This document shows, piece by piece, positions 33,651 to 46,083 of a stretch of 64,000 nucleotides of DNA. Position numbers and translations under genes: made by a program. The notes below the pieces were generated by a model that searched no databases, was not told the origin of the DNA, and worked only from the letters and a program-made list of their open reading frames with translations. Location of the stretch: positions 7,130,001-7,194,000 of the forward strand of contig CM034315.1 in NCBI GenBank assembly GCA_019925795.1, written 5' to 3'. Position 1 is the first letter of the stretch. Each line of letters starts with the position of its first letter. The DNA comes from Dendrobium chrysotoxum. Taxonomy: Eukaryota > Streptophyta > Magnoliopsida > Asparagales > Orchidaceae.

Positions 33651-36430
33651 ATTGACATGAGAATTTATTTATTTTTTGAAAAAAGATACGAAGTTCACAT
33701 CACACGTAATGTTATGTTTCATTTTGTATTATGATGGTGATTTGAATATTAGGGAGGATTTCATACCTTCATACAATGGTGGAAGGACCCATTCCATCAA
33801 AATAAATATGAATCTTACACTTGAACAGTTAAATATAAGAATTCTTCGAGCATTGCACTGTGATAGTAGAACATGTAGTGTTAATCTTGTATGTCGTCTT
33901 CTGAATAACGGAGGTTACACAACAATTCAAGTCACATATGATGAGATTTGTGAGTTCATATTTAACAAAGCTCAAAGGTGTATTATGATTATTTAATTTA
34001 AATTGAACAACTATGTAGACATGACATAAGTATTAGTAGCCCTAATTAGATGGGTTATGATGACCCGACACCCTCTTCCCAACTTTACAGGTTTATACGC
34101 ACCTAATTTAAACTCAACATAGATTATAATCCGGCCAAATTGATGGTTTGAATTTAAACATCACCATTACATTGCAATGTATGTTGCACGCCCACTCCAC
34201 TGCCCACTGTTGCACATGGAAGTCGTCGCTTTAGTGTCAATGAACATTCACTACTACATGAACCAATGTGTGTAAGGCGTTTAAGTTTGAGTGAGCATCC
34301 ATCATTGCTTGAACCATATGCGAGAGGACATGCAAGCGTCAGGGAATGGACGTCTTTAGGCATACCGATGTTTGAGCTCCACCAACGAACACAGTATTTC
34401 CACCAAGAAAATGATGCTGAAGGCACACCCATTGTTGAAGGATTTGAGATGATGGACTGCAGAACCAGTGAGAGCTAGAATGAAACCCTTATAGGGGATG
34501 TAACAACTCCAACTGCAGAAGATTGTGATGTCTCATTACCTGGGCATGAGTTGGTTTGTGAGCATCATAACCTGCCAGAGTTAGGGGCTATGGTGGAAAA
34601 TAATGAATATGTTGAACTTATATGCTCAGTAAAGGTGTGGGATTATACCGATATAGTTGATGCCCCAACTGTAATCTTTATTGGAAAATTGGATGGCATC
34701 ATTCCAAAATAACTATATGAAGGAATTACTTTCAGTAGTAAGGATGCCCTTCAATGTGCACTTAATGGGTAGTCAATCATGAATAGTGTGGAGTATGTTA
34801 AAAACATATATAATAAAATAAGGTTTACAGTTAGGTGTGCGTAGCATAATAAACTTTCTGGTCCGTGCTTATGGCTTCTACATGCTTCAAAAAGCAAGCG
34901 ACTTGGTGGTATATGGAAAGTCTCATTTAGTGGTCCTCCACATATGTGCATGAATCATATCATGTCAAGTGGCCATCGTGGTAGCGACTACACATTGGGT
35001 GACTGACACTTCGTGTGCCTACATTCCTAGATATTATCGGAAAACCTCTTGGTTATAGGTACTTCTACCATTAATTTGATTATTTAAATATTACACATCA
35101 TCCATTTGTTGCTGTTAAACATGGTCTTATGTACATACGGGCTGAGGATCATTTATGCGGGCTGCCAATGGTAAACTTATTAACTTGTCTAGACGAGCTT
35201 GATGAAAAATGATTTTTGAACATGATATAATGATACACATACACAGACAAAATCATTATGAGGCTACCTCCTATATGCTAGTAGGCACTAGAGATATGCA
35301 GAGCATGAGTCCTGATGATTAGTTAAAAGCAGTTTGAGTGGCATATGGTGGACCGAGTGATGCTCCAATTTGGTGGTGTCCAGTCCATAGATAAACGCCT
35401 GATTGAATGAACCTTCAAGCGAGTTGATTATTATGGAAGAGCTAATGTTGACTGGACATGCTATCACATGAATCATGTAACTCTATGGAATAATAGGCGC
35501 ACATTCATAATGCCAATTATTCCACCGAAAGGAATTGGAATGGAGGAGTTGGCTATATATATGAGATGGTACAGGTCATGGGCTTCTTAGTATATGCTGA
35601 TTGTTCCCCAACAACCTCCAGAGATGTTCTACCCTAAGTCTCCAGGCGAGCGGATGATGGTGGTAAGCTTATTTATTTGTGTGCGAAGGTTCACTCGAAC
35701 TTTAAATAGTTTGATTGATCATATTTTAATGTAATATTGCACTGTTTAAAACAGGTTGATTATATCAGGCTAGCAGACGTATTACACACCCCTTCATTGA
35801 TCATTATGGGGAAAGTGCAAGTTTGATGCAGCATGCACTTGATAATGTTGATGAGCTGTATTATAGGCTAGAGTCATCTTTATTCATTGACTAAACCTCA
35901 CTTGATTCCACTGAGGACCATGTGATATAATAGTCTAGTAGAGGCCATGATGAGGTTCAGCGATCAAAGTGGTCTACATCATATGCTCCTTCAAGGGTGA
36001 TGGGGGAGAGTAGTCACCAACGAACGGGATATGAACCACTGAAGTAGTTAATGTATGTGGGGTATGGAGACTTTGTTGTACCATCACAGTTCACTGTAGG
36101 ATTTTCTACAATGATGGGGGTGCAAGCGTCATCAGAGGCAGGACCTTCAACATAATATTAGAATCAGTATGGCCTGCAATGGGGCAGTAGTGCTTCTACA
36201 TACCAGACAGATACTCAAGCATCACAAGAAGCACTACCATAATCTTCTACATAGCAGGATGAGCTCCTCCAGCAAACTCAACCACCACTAAGCACTGTAG
36301 ATGAGGAGGGAGAAGATAGAGATGCTGTTGAGACCCAATTATATCAAAGGACCAGTCAGCTACCTAGTAGGTACACACCAAGGAGTGAAGCCATCCCCCA
36401 ATGTAAGAAAAAAAGTAGGAGAAGCTTGGC
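33650..36430 (+). pseudogene. Decayed MULE: MuDR N-terminal and DNA-binding parts followed by plant mobile domain (MAIN-like)
   Basis: 33676-33996 gives the MuDR N-terminal domain (FILYYDGDLNIREDF, YNGGRTHSIKI, GGYTTIQVTYDEI). At about 34715-35000 is a MuDR/FAR1-type DNA-binding segment (ITFSSKDALQCAL, GPCLWLLHASKSKR, WKVSF, PHMCMNH). The MULE catalytic (DDE) domain expected next is missing. From about 35300 the translation matches a plant mobile domain C-half (VDYYGRANVDWTCYHMNHVT, LWNNRRTFIMPI, MRWYRSW), then an intron-like gap (about 35665-35755) and a Gln/Ser/acidic tail (GFSTMMGVQASSEAGPS, LLQQTQPPLSTVDEEGEDRD). Many in-frame stops sit where Gln is expected (TAG/TAA for CAG/CAA). Non-functional. 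Confidence 0.75.
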
Positions 36431-37867
36431 ATTATGTATGTTGTGTCGATGTAGCAGAACCACATTTCTTATATTTGCAAGCTAAAGTTCTTGTTTAATT
36501 TTCATATAAATTGCATAAGGGATGATGACAAGTATTCATCTAAACTAAAGTAAAGTTTCATAAGTAATCAACTCAAGCAAATCTTTAATTTTTATTAAGA
36601 AAATTATGCAATCGACTACATTCCACGATAAAATATATAAACACACTATATATTAACTATAATAAACATGGCAAAGCAAATATAAGTGAAGCTAACATTC
36701 ATACTATTACATAGTTATACTATTTTCTAAGTAGAATACATAGATGTGTTTGGAGTTGGGTTTGAGTTGGGCAGCAATTGAACTTAAACTCAAACTCATA
36801 TTGAAGGTATTGCCAGTCCTTGCCAAAAAATATTTTCTTAGCTTATGTTCATGTAATAGCTCTTTCATCCAATTGTGATAGAAATTTAAAATGAACTCGT
36901 CAAATCTAGATTTCTAATGATGGCATAAAATCACATGCTCGATGTCAAGGTTGCTTTAGTCAACATCTGACTAATGACCACCTTCTCTTTCACGTCGCAT
37001 CTCATGATATTGCATCTGCAAGAAATGAAAACTGACGAGATGACCATTTTCTTCTAAGAATCGCATATTAAGATATTTCCAACCAGCGATATTTAGAAAA
37101 TCTCTCGTCTTATATAGTTTTGCTCTCATTACATCAGCATGCATACTCCAAAGTGCACCATCATCATCCTCGGACCATGCATGGATGCAACACCTAAATA
37201 TCTCATTCGTGTTCACATTTGCTCCAACGGACTATCACCGGTCCATGCTATACAATCATGTATTCTTCTGCTTTCATCATCGAACCTTTCTTTATTAGGG
37301 ATGCCTCAAATCCTTTTCATATACGGCCAATACATTTTGAAGGCCTAAAATAAAATCTTCATAACTCTACCTCATATGTGTATGCACCTTTTAAATAGCA
37401 GAGGTTATATCTCATCTTCACATGTAGCTTGAAATTATAATATTGCTTGATTAGACTTTACATTTTTATAGATCATCTGATATGACATGTTACTGCAAGA
37501 AACATCATATTAATGTATAATGAGACAAAATTAAAAGAATCATATGCTCTGAATGAAATTTGGACAGAGAAATCCAAAGTTCACAGCAACTAAAAATACA
37601 CAATAACTACTATTTTAAATTACTATTTTAAATTAATTAATATCTTACTAATTAATCAAATATTAACATTGGATTATATACTAATATGAATTAAATTAAT
37701 TATTAAGGTAAATTTAAATTAGCTATCATATAATTATATAATTAAATTAATTAATTTAGATAATTATAATTTAACTATCATATAATTATATATAAGTATT
37801 TATTACGTACTTATATAATTCTTATTATTAAAATTATTTATCATATAATTTTATAATTTATTTATTT
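36431..37867. other. Unclassified, no supported gene
   Basis: Minus-strand text at about 37216-36971 (ACIHAWSEDDDGALWSM-like reading) looks codon-like and may be a relic continuing MULE-associated or other TE coding, but I recognise no domain. The region from 37600 to 37867 is extremely AT-rich. Confidence 0.4.
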
Positions 37868-37872
37868 ATTAT

Positions 37873-39599
37873 TGTTATATCATCAAAATTTTATCTTGAT
37901 CGGGCATGAATCTCGATGCAAAATTGAGTTGAAAGCTTCCAAAATTAAAGCTAGTCCATCCGAACTCCAATTTCAATAAACTTATAATCGAATTGAACGT
38001 CTAAAAAATACGAACCCAGTGACACCAAATTCGACTCAATCCGAGTCCAAATCAAAGACCCAAAGCACATTTGGAAGGTTCAAACCATAATCTGAATTAC
38101 CAAACGGCTTCCAAATGTGACATGCTTATAGTCGAATCGAGTGGCTCGACGAGACGAATCCAACGAGCTCAAGATCACTAAATTCTGATATCATTAAGAC
38201 ATTCAAATGGCCATTAAAGAATTCATAATCAAGGGGATCAATATCGGCCGTCCATTCAAATCACTCCCATTTTGACCTTGATCCTCCACATATTTACAAG
38301 TCATGCCACTCTCAAAAAACTATAAATAGCCCCCACTCTTCTCATGAGAAGGAGAAAGGAGGAGGGGAGAAGGAAAGAAGTTGGAAGTTGACTTGCCTCC
38401 GACCACCGCCGGACTTCCGCCAGTCCGCCGACCAACGCCATAGTTCTTTCCGGCCACTACCGGACTTCCGTAAGTTCGCCGACCACTGTTAAACTTTCGC
38501 CAGTCCGCCGACCACCGCCGGAGTTCTTCTCGGCCACTACTAGACTTCCGTTGGACTTCCGCCAGTCCGTCGACCACCACCAGTCTGCAGACCACCGCTA
38601 GACTTCCGCCAGTCCGTCGACCACCGCCGAACTTCCGCCAGTCCACAGACCACCGCCGAAGTTCTTTCCAGCCACTACCAGACTTCCGTAAGTTCGCCGA
38701 CCACCATCAAATTTCTGCTTGTTTGCCGACCACCGCCAGAGTTTATCTCGGCCACTACCGGACTTCCGTAAGTCTGCCGACCATTTCCAGACTTCTGTTA
38801 GTCTGCCGACCACCTCCGAATTTCTGCTTGTTTGCCGACCACTATCTGAGTTCTTTCCGATCACCACTAGACTTCAACTAAGGTCATTTCGACCATCGTC
38901 TCCCAACTACGGTCTTCCTAACCTCAGTCGCTCGCCGACTACCGTTCTTCTGACCATCGTTGCCCGTCGACTACGGTCACTCTGACCATCGTCGCCCAAC
39001 TACGGTCCTCCTGACCTCTGTAGCCTGACCTCCGTCGTCCGACGACTACGGTCCTTCCGTCGACCATCGTCAACTACTGTCCTTATGACCACCGTCGCCT
39101 AACTACGGTCCTCCTGACCTTTGTTGCCCGCAGACTACGGTCCTTCTGACCATCGTTGCCCACCGACTAAGATCATTCCGACCATCGTCGCCCAACTATA
39201 ATCCTCCTGACCTCCGTCTCCTGCCGACTACGATCCTCCCGACCTACATCACTCGTCGACTATGGTTTTGCCACCCCAAATGAACATATTAATGCTGATT
39301 CTTCCAACTACCAGCTTGTAATGTACTATGTATGATGAATATTTACTACATCGAACCAAGACATTCCTTCTAAGGAAGGGCCTAATTTGTAATCAATTAT
39401 AAATATTAGTGGATTCATTCAAACTGGGCCAGACTCTGTGGTTTTTCTCCTTTTTAGGGGTTTCCACCTAAAATTTTTGGTGTCTTTTATAAACGCTATA
39501 ATCATACTCTCTTATCTGTTTGTGTGCTGGATTTTCATACAAAGCTAGGACGTTAAACTTTATATATCTCTACCACCGTGAATATTCCAGGACGCAACA
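37873..39599 (+). repeat. 5' LTR with promoter and GC-rich minisatellite
   Basis: A TATA box, TATAAATAG, lies at 38321-38329, about 450 bp into the LTR, followed by a purine-rich leader. From about 38395 to 39260 there are two kinds of GC-rich repeats: CCGCCGGACTTCCGCC-type phrases, then GACTACGGTCCTTC / GACCATCGTCGCCC phrases. Frames such as 38320-38646 and 38598-38867 on the minus strand come only from these repeats. Confidence 0.85.
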
Positions 39600-40021
39600 G
39601 TTTGGCGCTGTCTGTGAAAAACTTATCCCTGACAGGGGGTAACTTTTGCTCCAATCTCAAAAGGTCATTCAAGTCAACTTTTTGACATTAGCCATTGCTG
39701 CATCAATTTTATTGGAATCAGATGTAGACTAGGGGGCAACCTTGGCTATAGCCATAGTCAAGAAGATTCCTCTAACGCCTCTAACATCCAAGATGATATC
39801 TTGGGAAATCATCTTTCATAAAGCTTTTAGCAAATGCAAGGATTCTTTCAATATATTGCAAGCTTTGGTTGGACTTCTACTCCTTGGAAAAGGTCTTAAC
39901 CTCGACCTCAAAAGGGCAATAACGGTCTAAAGATAGACCAATCTTTACTTTTGATTTGGGATATACGTGGCATTCGCCCCCTCCCAATCAAGGCATAATC
40001 GATCCCAAGGAGATTTGATTT

Positions 40022-40290
40022 GACCTCTTCCACATAGGTTAATGTCATCAAGCAATGCTCTAACGAACAACCTCGGATAGGTCATACATCCTTGGTGGCT
40101 TCTCTCGACCTCTTCCACATAGGTTAACGTCATCAAGCAACGCTCTGACAAATAACTTTGGATAGGTCATACATCATTAGTGGATTATCTCGACTTCTTC
40201 CACACAGGTTAACGTCATCAAGCAATGCTCTGACAAATAACCTCGGATAGGTCATACTTCCTTCGCAGATCCCATCGATCTCTTCCACAT
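40022..40290. repeat. 85-bp tandem repeat, about 3 units
   Basis: The phrase TCTTCCACATAGGTTAA recurs near 40026, 40111 and 40196, with a partial fourth near 40281; the period is 85 bp. It is inside the LTR element interior. Confidence 0.85.
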
Positions 40291-40699
40291 AATATTTTGA
40301 AACATCTTTCTCATCTCCTTCAAAGAAGGATTGAAAACTATTAAGCCTCCACTCTTTTGACAGCGGTAGTGTGCCATTAGACAGTTGCGGTTGACATAAT
40401 GTTTGACCCTCTATATCAAATTATCGATTATTTTCCCCTGTTAATATGCTTATCTTCTATCTTCAATAAAATGTAGTCCGATCATCATCATCATTAGCTC
40501 ACTGCTTGATCATCAAAGTCAGCATATCACCTAATCATTATTAATAGGCTTTCATCGGGCATAATGCCTAACTCCATAAATCAAAGGATTGACTTATGAT
40601 TGTGAGATCTCTTCCTGACTACCCATCATCATCAAACCTCTATCCAGATGTCGACACAAATATTCTTCAAGCTACAAATCCAAGGAAAAAGTTGACTCA

Positions 40700-41460
40700 T
40701 CTGGTACAAAAGGATCGGGCCTTTAACAAAAATTGACGGTCTTGCGACTCCTTCAAGAAGGCCTTCAGATGAAGACCGGAGCTCACACCGGAGGACCGGG
40801 CCTTTACCAAATTTTGACGGTCTTACGACTCCTTTAGGATGGCCTTCAGATAAAGACCGGAGCCTACACCAGAGGATCGGGCCTTTACCAAATTTTGACG
40901 ATCTTGCGACTCCTTTAGGACAACCTTCGATGATTGGAGCCCACACCAGAGGACCGAGCCTTTTTCGTATTTTGACGATCTTGTGACTCGTTTATGACGG
41001 TTTTTAGATGAAGACAGGAGCCCACACCTGAGGACCGGGCCTTTACCGAATTTTGACGATCTTGCGACTCCTTGAGGATGGCCTTCAGATGAAGACCGGA
41101 GCCCACACCGGAGGACTGGGGCTTTACCGAATTTTGATGATTTTGCGACTCTTTCAGGACGACCTTCAGATGAAGACCAGAGCCCACACCGGAGGACCGG
41201 GCCTTTACCGAATTTTGAAGGTCTTGCGACTCCTTCAGACGACCTTCAGATAAAGACCGGAGCCCACACCGGAGGATCAGGCCTTTACTGAATTTTGACG
41301 GTCTTGCGACTCCTTCAGGATGGCCTTTAGATGAAGACCGGAGCCCACACCGGAGGACCAGGCCTTTACTAAATTTTGACGGTCTTGCGACTCCTTCAAG
41401 ATGGCCTTCAGATGAAGACTGGAGCCCACATCAGAGGACCAAGCCTTTTTCGATGATTGA
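40700..41460. repeat. 81-bp tandem repeat, about 9 units
   Basis: Counting CTTGCGACTC and variants gives starts at 40741, 40822, 40903, 40980, 41061, 41142, 41223, 41303 and 41384: a period of 81 with one unit of 77 and one of 80. The unit holds GAAGACCGGAGCCCACACCG and CCGGGCCTTTACC. As 81 is a multiple of three, frames stay open for several units on both strands, but none crosses the whole array. Confidence 0.9.
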
Positions 41461-42351
41461 CTCCCTCTAAATTTTGCCAGTCCATTTCTCTTTCAATTTA
41501 CAAGAGAAATTTTGGATCAGCTCAGGAGAACCGTGCTTCTCCTCTTAATCCCAAACGATATTTATAGGTGCAAGGGAAGATGAAAGGTCTTTCTAAAAAT
41601 TTCTGATTTTTTAATTATTTATTTTTTTTGGAATTTTAAAAGTCAAAAACATTAATTTCTTTATTAAGAAAAATATAGAAAATTAATAATATATTCAATT
41701 CGAGGCATCATTATGATAAATGAAAAGTTATTTCAGAAATTTTTAATAATTATTACTATAATCTCTAAGCACTTATTCCTTTTTCCAAAAGGCCTTTGCC
41801 GTTCACTAGGCCGCCTCTCAACTTTTCAGAAACTTCAATGGCAGAAAGCCATTAAAAAAAATGCATATACAAAAAAGGTAACAAAATAATAATAATAACT
41901 ACAAATATATGTGAAGCGACACTATTGCCATCTTAATGAAGTTGGCCAAGTAGAAGGCCAAACGGCTTAAAGCAAAAGAAATGTTTAGCAATTAACTGCT
42001 TGTTGCTTCAGGTCTCGCTTTTTAGCCTCCAATAGTTTTAATGGGTTGATGATGAAAGTTCATCATCTGATCAATGGCATATGAATAATTTTGTTGCTTT
42101 AATTAAAATAAATAATTTTATATTATAAAGCTAAAAAGTAGCTTCAAGCAGAGTATTTATATATGCTATATTTGAGTCTTTCATTTCAAAGTCTCTAATA
42201 TATTTGAATCTTTCATTTCAAAAAATTCTTACACTTAAATCTTTCATATTTATTTATATATGCTATATTTAAATTAATAATTTCGTTCCAAAGGCTGTAA
42301 TATATATATTTTGGACTATGTAAGCTTTGATGTCCGAAAATAGAGGACAAC

Positions 42352-43769
42352 TGTTATATCATCAAAAATTTATCTTGATCGGGCCCGAATCTCGATGCAA
42401 AATTGAGTTGAAAGCTTCCAAAATTAGAGTTGGGTCCATCCAAACTCCGATTTCAACAAACTTATAGTCGCACTGAACGTCTAAAAAATACGAACCAAAC
42501 GACACCAAATTCGACTCAATCCGAGCCCAAATGAGTCCAAATCAAAGACCCAAAGCGCATTTGGAAGGTTCAAACCATAATCTGAATTACCAAATGGCTT
42601 CCAAATGTGACATGCTTATAGTCGAATCGAGCGGCTCAACGAGATAAATCCAACGAGCCCAAGATCACTAAATTCTAATATCATTAAGGCATTCAAATGG
42701 CCATTAAACAGTTCATGATCAAGGGGATCAATATCAGCCGTCCATTCAAATCACTCCCATTTTGACCTTGATCCTCAATATATTTACAAGTCATGCCACT
42801 CTAAAAAAACTATAAATAGTCTCCACTCTTCTCATGAGAAGGAGAAAGGAGGAGGGGAGAAGGAAAGAAGTTGGAAATTGACTTGCCGCCGACCGCCTCC
42901 AGAGTTCTTCCCGTCCATCGCTGGAAATCTTCCCGGCCACTACCAGACTTCCGTAAGTCTGTCGACCACCGCCAGACTTCCGCCAGTCCGCCGACTACTG
43001 CCGGAGTTCTTCCCGGCCATTACTGGACTTCCATAAGTCCGCCGACCATGGCCGGACTTCCGTCGACCACCGTCAGACTTCCGCTAGTCCGCCGACCACC
43101 GCCAAATTTTTGCTTATTTGCCGACCACCGCCGGAGTTTGTCCCGGCCACTACCGGACTTCCGTAAGTCTGCCGACCACCGCCGAATTTCTGCTTGTTTG
43201 CCGACCACCGTCGGAGTTCTTCCCGATCACCACCGGACTTCAACTACGGTTATTCCGACCATTGTCACCTAACTACGGTCCTCCTGACCTCAGTAGCCCG
43301 CTGACTACAGTCCTTATGACCATCGTCATCCGTCGACTATGGTCATTCCAACCATCGTCGCCCAACTACGGTCCTCCTGAACTCTGTCTCCCGCCGACTA
43401 CGATCCTCCCGACCTACATCACTCGTCGACTATGGTTTTGCCACCCCAAATAAACATAGTAATGCTGATTCTTCCAACTCCCAGCTCGTAATGTACTTTG
43501 TATGATGAATATTTGCTACATTGAGCCAAGACCTTCCTTTTAAGGAAGGGCCTCATTTGTAATCAATTACAAATATTAGTGGATTCATTCAAACTATGTC
43601 AGGCCCCGTGGTTTTTCTCCTTTTCAGAGGTTTCCACGTAAAATTTCTGATGTCTTTTATAAACGCTATAACCATACTATTTTATCTGTTTGTGTGCTGG
43701 ATCTTCGTACAAAACTAGGACGTTAAACTTTATATATCTCTACCGCCACGAATATTCCAGGACGCAACA
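42352..43769 (+). repeat. 3' LTR
   Basis: Matches the 5' LTR end to end except that the GC-rich minisatellite is about 300 bp shorter. TATAAATAG at 42811-42819. The first 200 bases differ from the 5' LTR by scattered substitutions plus a small gap, so the insertion is not recent. Confidence 0.9.
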
Positions 43770-43774
43770 ATTAT

Positions 43775-44675
43775 ATAAATTATAAATTAATAATGACATG
43801 ATTATTTATTTTAGTTAAATTAGATATTAAGAAAAAATATAAATTACTTATATATAATTAATATATAATATGAGTTAGTTAAATTAATAATAATATGTAA
43901 TATAAGTTAGTTAAATAATTTAATTCAATTATAAAGAGTTAGTTATATAGGACTTATTTTGGGGGAAATTAATTATATAGGATTTGATTTAGCATATAAT
44001 ATATAAGTTAGCTATATAGGTTTTGATTTAACACTTGCAATAGCTGATTTTGCGTCAACCTGTGCATTATACGACGCTATTATAATAATAGATTTGCGTT
44101 GAAACGAGCTAACGGGGCTACGGAGAAATGAAATTCCGTGTTCAATCGAATGCGCTAAATTATTTGTCGCATTATATTTAACGCATTCAAAGGAAACAGA
44201 AAAATATTTTACCTCCTATTTAAATTAGCTCGACAAGCTGCTCCTCTGTTTAAAATTACATGTAAAATGTGCTCCTTATTTTAAATTTGCCTTTTATATT
44301 CATATTTTTTAAACAAGTTGATTTAGGTCCTAATGAGTCAAGTCAGAACTGACTCAAACTTGGCTCGTAAGCTCATTGAGCTCAGCTCACAAGCTATTTA
44401 TCAAGTTGAGCTCGAGCCTGCTCATGAGCTGACTTGAGTCACTTACACCTCTAAATATGTATGTCTCTTTTTGTATTGAAGTCTTAACCTTAAAGGATAC
44501 ATTTTATTGATTTAGAATTTAATTTTTCATGATGTCTATAGATATTAATCAACCAAAGATTTTAATAGGAAGATTGAATGAGATATTAGAGTATGAAAAA
44601 AAATATTGTTGAAATAGATATAAAAGGGTTTGAAAAAAAATATTATTACTTGAATACATTGTGCTTATTAAATTG
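43775..44675. other. AT-rich spacer with GAGCTC-type repeat
   Basis: Contains the third GAGCTCAGCTC / GAGCTCGAGCC patch (about 44330-44450). No gene. Confidence 0.5.
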
Positions 44676-44923
44676 ATCTTGAGATATTAAATACAACAAT
44701 AAGTCTTTATCCTACTGTGTGGGGTCGGCTATATGAATCCTTTTTCTCTATTGTGTCATGTTAAGGGTCAAATTCTCATCTAAATCTAATAAAGAAGTTC
44801 ATTTCTAATATTTTCTAACCAAATTTTTTTAGGTCTACCTCTACCTTTCTTAACATAAGTTAAATATAATATATCTACTTTCATAACCGGGTCATCGGAA
44901 TGCCGTCGTTTTATGTGACCAAA

Positions 44924-45205
44924 TCATCTAGGGCGACTCTCTCTAATCTTATCTTCCATTGGAGCTACTCCAACCTTTTCACATATATGCTCATTTAATA
45001 TCCTGTCTTTAAGAGTAAAGCCACTCATCCACTTGAGCATCCTCATCTTTGCAACACTTAACTTAATATTATGCTTCTCTTTTAATCGCCAACATTCTGC
45101 ACCATAAAGCATTGTAGGTCTCACTACCATCTTATAGAATTTTCTCTTAATTTTGAGAGGGACTTTTTTATCACATAACAAGCCCGATGCATTCCTCCAC
45201 TTCAA
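44924..45205 (-). pseudogene. LINE C-terminal segment, frameshifted from RT
   Basis: Contains WRNASGLLCDKKVPLK, FYKMVVRPTMLYGAECW and GVAPMEDKIRES. It corresponds residue by residue to the middle of the longer copy at 54555-55229 and is separated from the RT part by a damaged stretch. Confidence 0.85.
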
Positions 45206-45424
45206 CTATCCAACTTAAATTCTACTAATAATATCTCCATCTATTTCACCATCACTTTGAACAATAGACCCAAGATATCTAAAATGTGTACTTTTATTAA
45301 TGACTTGATCGCCCAAAGTCACAATCCCTCACCATATCTATTATTACTAAAATTACACTCCATATATTCATTTTTAGCTCTACTAAAAAAAAAAGCCTTT
45401 AGACTCTAAGGTTGACCTCCATAA

Positions 45425-46066
45425 TTAAAGTTTACCTTCAACTCCCTCTCTAGTCTTATCAACAAGAAGAATATCATCAGCAAAAATCATACACCAGGGT
45501 ACAACCTCTTGCAAATGTTTAGTGAGAACCTCCATAACAAAAGCAAAAAGATACGGGCTTAAGGCTGATCCTTGATGTAATCCAACTAAAATAGGAAAAT
45601 ACTTGGTCAAACCACCTAATGTTTGAACACAAGTAACAACTCCTGCATACATATCCTTAATGACTTGAATATAAGCATTATTAACCCCTTTCTTATGTAT
45701 AAATCTCCATAGCACTTCTCTTGGAACTTTATCACATGCTTTCTCTAAATCAATAAAAATCATATGTAGATCCTCCTTATTCTCTCTATACTTCTCCATC
45801 AAACCTCTCAATAAATGTATAGCTTTCATAGTAGACCTACTTGGCATTAATCTAAATTGATTTTGAAAAACATTAGTGTCACGCCACAACCTACGCTCCA
45901 TAAGTCTCTCCCATAGTTTTAAAGTATGACACATTAACTTAATTCCTCTATAATTTGCACAATCTTGTGCATCACTTTTATTCTTAAAAATAGGAATCAA
46001 CACACTTATTCTCCACTCATTTGGCATCTTTTTAGTCTTCAAAATAATATTTAAAAGTTTAGTAAG
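45425..46066 (-). pseudogene. LINE reverse transcriptase domain, truncated
   Basis: About 210 residues of RT are open: NEWRISVLIPIFKNK, CANYRGIKL, HMIFIDLEKACDKVPR, GLHQGSALSPYLFA, and the catalytic MIFADDILLVDK box. These are the RT fingers-palm motifs in correct order. The N-terminal endonuclease is absent through 5' truncation. Frame is lost after 45425 and resumes at 45205-44924 (RNASGLLCDKKVPLK, MLYGAECW), so no enzyme can be made. Confidence 0.85.
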
Positions 46067-46083
46067 ATCTTGAATATTAAATA

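Larger units (their letters stand above)
37868..43774 (+). mobile_element. Complete non-autonomous LTR retrotransposon, TSD ATTAT
   Basis: The 5' LTR is 37873-39599 (1727 bp) and the 3' LTR 42352-43769 (1418 bp), both TGTTATATCATC...ACGCAACA. Perfect ATTAT duplications flank it (37868-37872, 43770-43774). The sequence after the 5' LTR, TTTGGCGCTGTCTGTG (39601-39616), fits the TGGCGC-type primer sites of plant gypsy elements. A short purine-rich stretch (about 42336-42349) precedes the 3' LTR. The 2.75-kb interior has no gag, protease, RT or integrase. It holds an 85-bp and an 81-bp tandem array. Gypsy affiliation is inferred only from the primer site. Confidence 0.9.
44676..46083 (-). mobile_element. 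5'-truncated LINE (RTE-like) with near-perfect TSD
   Basis: The body is 46066-44694 on the minus strand. It is flanked by ATCTTGAGATATTAAATA (44676-44693) and ATCTTGAATATTAAATA (46067-46083), which differ by a single G insertion. The truncation point lies inside the reverse transcriptase. The 3' end has a short TTG-type tail. RTE-clade assignment rests on the C-terminal text (WFGHIKRRP-like in the sister copy) and the simple-repeat tail. Confidence 0.85.

Noticed and set aside
40700..41460. CRISPR-like regular repeat array
   Set aside because: The units are contiguous 81-bp tandem copies without unique spacers, in a plant retrotransposon.
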